NCBI GenBank assembly: GCA_029834535.1
Contig: JAQMWT010000047.1
Coordinates: 207,499-271,498 of the forward strand
Source: Chrysophaeum taylorii
Lineage: Eukaryota; Sar; Pelagophyceae; Pelagomonadales; Pelagomonadaceae
Direction of reading: 5' to 3'
Length of the DNA: 64,000 nt
The notes beneath the pieces are model-generated. The model made no database searches. It was not told the origin of the DNA and worked only from the letters and a program-made list of their open reading frames with translations. Each line of letters begins with the position of its first letter. Positions within the stretch are counted from its first letter, which is position 1. Positions 60,077 through 64,000 of this stretch are shown one piece after another. A program made the translations under genes and the position numbers.

Positions 60077-63000
60077 TTAAGCGGCGTCTGTGCGTTGAGC
60101 GCATCTTCGCCAGCGCTGTGCCTCGACCCTATCTCGGATGAGTCACGACTGCAAGAAGGCTCTTGCCGTAAATCAATCATTGATGTTGCCTCCTACGCCA
60201 CATCATTGTTTCGAAATTGTCTGACCGGAAACGTGTCTCGAAATCCGTCTACGTCACTGAGCATTCTGACTGTGCACCCGCGCTGGCTCCGCGGGGTCTG
60301 ACTACCCCGCCTCGCCCCCGCACGCATCCCTCCCACTCAGCACATATTACGAGGGTAAGGTATCGTTTTCTCAAGAACGATGGAGAACGCTCTTCGAAAT
60401 CGAAAGAGAGGACGATGGAGAAGAAGAGTCCTGAAGGATTTCGAAATCGAAGATATCACTTTGATAAGACCAAAGCGTCGCAGACGAACAAAAGGAAAAC
60501 ACCTATCACACCGAGATGGAAGCACGAACCAACGATACGCGAGGGAGCGAAGAGATGTTGAAGGGGATGGAGCTCGTGCGTGAGTTCGAAGAGCGCCTCC
60601 GTGAATTGGAGGCAACCGTCAGCGAGGACCCGGACGAGAAGCGCGAGTCGATGCTATGCGAGAGCGCGTCCAGGGCCTGTACGCCAATCTCGAAGCCAAG
60701 AAAGACTCTTTGGTGGCGAATCGCGAGGAGACTGGCGCGCAGAAGGAAGATGCCGAAGACGACGCTAATGCGGAGACGACAGCCGAAGAGCGCGCCGACC
60801 CTGCGGCCAAGGTCAGGTTGCAAAAACTGGCCGAGCTCGAGGCCAAGGCGGCCGAGGCTCGCGAGGATCGCGAGGTTAAGACGCGGGAGCTCGCTGCCCT
60901 CGCGCGGGAGCACGCTCAAGCCGAGGCGAGCGCCCGCAAGGAACGCGAGAAGCGCCAGACGGAGATCGACGAGCTCCTGCGCGTCGAGCGCAAGGCGATG
61001 ATGGAACGCTGCGTCCTAGATTGCCCTGGCATCGTCGACACCCACATTTTCCTGGCGCCTCGGCGCACCGTGGCCCTTCGTGTTTCGTCCAACATTACCC
61101 GCCAGCCCTTGCTCGTATGGGCCTTCTAAGAGGGACGATCCTTTCGGCCCTTGCGCGCATGCATGAACAACCCTGAAACACCCCTGTCCCCAGTTCACCG
61201 CCTTTCTGCGTCAGTCTCCCCAGGAGGAGCACGCCGCCCACCCCTTGCCTGTCATGATACTGTAGACTCTTCTGGTTGCTATAAGTCTACCATGGTACAC
61301 ACTAAATCTAATTACTTTGAACCGATGTCCGGGCGCGAAGGAAACATTTGGAATGAAAGATTCGGTTGGTTGAAATGGTCGACTCCGTATCGGTTGGGTT
61401 CTCGAACATCCGCAACCCTCGAAAATGCCAGATCACCACCATCTTGGGTTGACGAAATTCATGCGGGTCCTTTGAAATGGATGGCGCGTTCCTTGCATCG
61501 CGGTGCCCTTGCGACAAGGGTGATTGAGGGGCACATTCGTCTGTAAATGCCAGTTTGCTCACCTTCATTACCACGAATCGTACACGTTTCGGCTGGGTCG
61601 AGAGCACCATCGTATTGACCAGCGCAACCGACGTGCAACTTGCTCGGGTGGACCGCTCCCTGTTTCCGCCGCTGACTCTGATCGGACCGTCGTGGATCTC
61701 ACGCTGGCTGCTTTGGTTGACCGGCCCCGGATATTATCAAAATGCAGCGGGTGGGCCACGAGAACAAGGTTTGGTGGTCTACCCCCTTCCTCGCGGCGGA
61801 CGGCTGTGCCTTTCTTGTCGCATGTGTTCCTCCTTCGGCGGCGGACCGTGCTTGGTGCGTCGGGCGCTTGAAGACATTACTTCGTCCATGTGGATGCTAC
61901 CGGTCTTGTTGGGCCCGGGATTCGGGCTGATCGCACTATGGCAAGTGTCACCCGTGTTGACATGTTGCCTTGTGCATGGTTGACGGCCGCTTGCGCATAG
62001 TTGAGGTGCGAGACACGAGTGGTTATAGCGCGCTTGACTGTGAACTGAAATCCCCGACCTACCACCGCGAGCTGCATCCAGGTTCGGCTTATGGTAAAAT
62101 CGAAGGGGTTTGGCACGGCGACACGGGCCGCTGCAGACACGTCCGCATTCATTATTGCGCTGGTGGCGACCAGTGGCCTTCGACACTGAAGGCTGTGCGA
62201 CACTTCTGTTTTCTCCCGGGACAGACTGGGATCGTACATTGTGGTTTATCCCGACTGCCACAGCTATTACGGTTTCTTGAGTCGGTTTGCATCGCCTCCA
62301 CGTGCAACGTCGCCGCTCTGCTGGCGAGTTTCATCGGAACATTTCTCTTTGCCACTAGGCCACGCCGCATGTATGACGAAACTCCTCGTTCCAATACCCG
62401 CCGTAACACATCCATACATGCATCCCACGCCCCTTCCTCTCTCCGGACCTCGGTTGGGGCACCTACCCCGCGACTGTTTCCTACGCGGGCCACGCCTTGC
62501 TCTGCACGTGATGGCTGTGATGCCCGACTACCCACCGACCAGATCTCTACGTGGCCAGCGACGGAAATGGGTGCAGAGGTGAGGGTGGGGTTGCTGTGGC
62601 CATTTTCGACCCTATCGCCCCACGCCTCTACGCTTTCGCTTTGCGGGTCACTCCCGGCCCTGGAACTCTACCTGCGTATCTCGCTCAGGTCTTGGGCATC
62701 GCTGCATTTTGATTCCTTCGTAATTTGTTCCCTCGGTTGCGCCAGAGAGCTGCTCTTGACAATAAGGGCGCTGTGCTCGCGCGTTCTGGCGTCTCGCAGC
62801 GCGTCCCAGTCACATCCGTCGATATTTGGGATGAGACTGCGCACTTTACGTCGCACAAGCTGGACTTTTATATCCCTTCACGCATGATGTGCTTCCTCGG
62901 TTAAATTCAATGCCCGCGAGAGCTCTTCTTGACGATAAGGGCTTGCACATTCTAGCTTCTCGCAGCGCGCCACAGTCACATCCTGCGACATTCGGGATGA

Positions 63001-64000
63001 GGTTGCGTTCCACACTCCGCGCCTAGCGGCGCATTTTGATCGTGTGACTTCGAGTGGGTGCGTGGCAACCCCGAACACCGCAAATCCTCTGCCCAGTTCA
63101 CCATTGTCGAGTCTCTCCAGCATCTTACTGATGGTCTTGCGGCGTGTTGCGCGTGCGGATGACCCTTCTTGCTCGCATTTCTGTCATGGCCCGCGCTGGT
63201 TTGTCGGCTTGCAGCGGCGCCGTCTTTTGATGGGGTTTTCTCGACTTTGCCGACGCAGCTTGGCGTTGCGCACCTTCGTGCATATGAGCCTTCGGATGTC
63301 GACCCTCAATCTTGGTTCGCCCAAACGTCTATTGTCGGACCGTGCAAGTCCTGCATGAGACGCGCCATGCAGGTTCAATGAGTTCCTCATGGCGCAATTA
63401 GCCATACGACAGCGCTCTCGGGGTTTGCTGTCCCTGATCACACGTGTCGCTGTTGTCGCCGCCCTGGTGCTTCGAGTCGCTTCACCATCTGTTGACTACG
63501 TGCTCACATCCCACTTTGACGACGGCGACAAAGAGTTCTGTGGCTACTCTGCTGCTTCATCCTTTTGTACTCGCGAGCACGACTTTTCGCGACTGGTTTA
63601 TCTTCCGTCTCTCTGCTCCCCACACTCCCCTTTCTCTTCATTTACGGACGCGGCATTCGTCTGCTCCCCCCGTTGGATATGGCAACGACGTTGTTTATAA
63701 CTTCGTGCGCGGTCGTTTTGCCTGCGGAGCTCGTTGACATCATTGTTGCATATACCGTGGATGCTGATGACATGTGATTACCATGTGTTCTCGCGACATT
63801 CGGCCGCTTCGCCTGGACAAAACTAGAACGGCCTGTTTGGGAGGTAAGGTATTATGCCGTGACCGTCTCCTAGCGTCGTTTTTTCGTATCTTTCTTCATA
63901 CATACGCCTGCCGCTCCTCTCTCTAAGTCTTTTTAACTCTCATTCCTTCTGCGTCTCCATTTTGCTGTCTATTCTTTCGCTCTTCCTTCTCCAATTTTTT
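60007..64000 (+). repeat. Array unit D, cut by the window end
   Basis: Collinear with unit C to the last base. It carries several one-base losses, mostly in short homopolymers, relative to all other units: near 60641, 62443, 63038, 63227 and 63472. The pyrimidine-rich tract is just reached at the end. Confidence 0.85.
60516..61129 (+). pseudogene. Array coiled-coil ORF with one-base deletion (unit D)
   Basis: Matches the 204-codon ORF, but one G is missing near 60641 ('gagaagcgcgag' against 'gagaaggcgcgag'). After about 42 codons the frame shifts and reads into Arg/Ser-rich sequence. The original frame is open again from about 60656 to 61129. The rest of the sequence is conserved. It could be a true lesion or a base-calling error. 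Confidence 0.7.

Larger units (their letters stand above)
47310..64000 (+). repeat. Direct tandem array of a ~4.3-kb unit (four copies)
   Basis: The same sequence returns with its features at constant spacing: the 204-codon ORF begins at 48324, 52641, 56208 and 60516 (steps 4317, 3567, 4308). All copies are in the same orientation and nearly identical over most of their length. I set unit joins at a common 'gttcgcggg' landmark (about 47310, 52133, 55704, 60007); this phase is arbitrary. The array continues past the window end. I found no terminal inverted repeats, LTRs, reverse transcriptase or transposase motifs, and no rRNA-like sequence. Confidence 0.9.

Noticed and set aside
47310-64000. 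Array as rDNA or a retrotransposon concatemer
   Set aside because: I saw no conserved rRNA words, no Tyr-x-Asp-Asp reverse-transcriptase motif, no zinc knuckle and no LTR-like direct repeats within a unit. A proper search could still overturn this.
1-64000. tRNA, rRNA or other RNA genes
   Set aside because: Visual scanning found no T-arm/anticodon-arm combination or rRNA core sequence I would defend. tRNAscan-SE and Infernal would be decisive.

Overview
This window is eukaryotic nuclear DNA, most likely from a flagellate alga with a complex red-type plastid (a stramenopile such as a pelagophyte is my best guess; this is inference). Reasons: GC-rich genes that are mostly single long ORFs, spliceosomal GT-AG introns of only 37-45 bp in two genes, plastid-type N-termini with the signal-peptide plus 'A-x-x-F' pattern (ClpB, EGY-like protein), eukaryotic membrane-traffic and cilium-assembly genes (syntaxin-5, WDR92/DNAAF10), many trinucleotide repeats, and Helitron-type transposons. 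There are no operons.

Layout. 1-1045: 3' part of a GH32 invertase-type enzyme. 1150-3130 and 8025-10099: two head-to-tail pairs of a ~1 kb non-autonomous Helitron family in opposite orientations, bracketing a secreted/plastid hypothetical gene (3598-4422) and an EGY-type site-2-protease homologue that has lost its catalytic residues (6407-7996). 11297-12109 holds broken duplicates of the EGY-like gene and of the last WDR92 exon. 12454-25582 is a dense gene block: WDR92 (five exons), a phytanoyl-CoA-dioxygenase-like protein, a GH2 beta-mannosidase, an unrecognised 562-aa protein, a 960-aa EF-hand-like protein (three exons) and a tandem START-domain protein. 25600-28828 is gene-poor repeat ground. 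28829-34384 carries syntaxin-5, KLHDC4 and a large GT47/exostosin-like glycosyltransferase. 34730-39400 is a second transposon-rich stretch: two more Helitron copies, arrays of an AAGTTTGGTCA-type motif, and a dead gene with a short insertion flanked by a 12-bp duplication. 39401-45821 carries a TrmA-type tRNA methyltransferase, plastid ClpB and a fucosyltransferase-like type II membrane protein; 46509-47042 encodes an orphan protein.

47310-64000 is a direct tandem array of a roughly 4.3-kb unit: four copies, the last cut by the window end. Each unit carries a 204-codon coiled-coil ORF, frameshifted in copy D. I found no transposase, reverse transcriptase or rRNA signature in it. It is the least explained part of the window.

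Three gene pairs (WDR92/PhyH-like, syntaxin-5/KLHDC4, TrmA/ClpB) are head-to-head with only 51-60 bp between start codons, so they must share very short bidirectional promoters. The genes otherwise do not form one pathway: they are housekeeping (plastid proteostasis, Golgi traffic, glycan synthesis and breakdown, tRNA modification, cilium assembly).
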